Positions 6,123-6,213 of a stretch of DNA of 6,213 nucleotides are shown in pieces. The notes beneath the pieces were generated by a model that worked only from the letters and a program-made list of their open reading frames with translations, had not been told where the DNA came from and ran no database searches. The DNA comes from Actinomycetes bacterium (GTDB lineage Bacteria > Actinomycetota > Acidimicrobiia > Acidimicrobiales > Microtrichaceae). The position numbers were made by a program, and so were the translations under genes. Location of the stretch: positions 1 to 6,213 of the forward strand of contig JAEYSR010000187.1 of NCBI GenBank assembly GCA_023434535.1, given 5' to 3'. Position 1 is the stretch's first letter. Each line of letters starts with the position of its first letter.

Positions 6123-6213
6123 CCGACACCCCCCGGTCCCGAGGCCGGCCGCGCCGGCGTCGGTGGCGACAGTAGTTCCCGTCCGCGCGGCGAGGCCCGG
6201 GGACCGATGGGTC
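6123..6213 (-). promoter_or_regulatory. upstream region of the phosphotransferase gene, with candidate -10
   Basis: This 91-bp GC-rich stretch runs to the window edge. On the minus strand TACTGT (6174-6169) fits a TAnnnT -10 box and would give a leader of about 40 nt. No -35 box is recognisable at the right distance. A G-run about 7 nt before the GTG may serve as a poor ribosome binding site. The ATG at 6207-6209 on the plus strand is too close to the edge to judge as a gene start. Confidence 0.3.

Noticed and set aside
4924..6129. A 401-codon minus-strand frame covering the phosphotransferase and the intergenic hairpin.
   Set aside because: It is Arg/Pro-rich, while the other frame carries intact kinase motifs. 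It also crosses the hairpin and runs into the thiolase-like gene in antisense.

Overview
The window looks like chromosomal DNA from a high-GC actinobacterium. GC is high throughout, three of the five complete genes start with GTG, and third codon positions are almost always G or C. A thiolase-like protein with an extra C-terminal domain and a CHK/APH-type phosphotransferase are gene families common in Mycobacteriales and Acidimicrobiia. The exact lineage cannot be fixed from the sequence alone.

Left half (1-3312, minus strand): four genes of a multisubunit Na+/H+ antiporter operon (Mrp/Mnh), read leftwards as mnhA, mnhB, mnhC, mnhD. mnhA includes the MbhD- and MbhE-like C-terminal modules typical of full-length MrpA. 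The mnhA stop overlaps the mnhB start in an ATGA. mnhB and mnhC are 25 bp apart. mnhC ends in another ATGA that could open mnhD, which is cut by the window edge. The small subunits E, F and G would be expected further left, outside the window. The complex sits in the cytoplasmic membrane and exchanges cytosolic Na+ for protons, serving pH and sodium homeostasis.

Centre (3313-3524): a 212 bp divergent intergenic region between mnhA and a plus-strand gene. It must hold both promoters; only a weak -10-like hexamer for mnhA is visible.

Right half (3525-6122): a plus-strand thiolase-like protein of 486 aa, related to 'thiolase-like protein type 1', in which the usual catalytic motifs are substituted. 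It faces a convergent minus-strand phosphotransferase of 350 aa (APH/CHK kinase-like fold, HGDxxxxN and DWQ motifs intact). The 84 bp between them hold the most striking non-coding structure in the window: a 22-bp tandem direct repeat, whose first copy contains the thiolase-like stop codon, running into a perfect 15-bp inverted repeat with a 4-nt loop. It probably acts as a shared bidirectional terminator, or belongs to a dispersed repeat family.

The last 91 bp (6123-6213) are the upstream region of the phosphotransferase. No RNA genes, CRISPR array, insertion sequence or phage gene is seen. The core genes are ordinary; the notable points are the compound repeat/hairpin, the catalytically altered thiolase fold and the strongly acidic MnhC tail.
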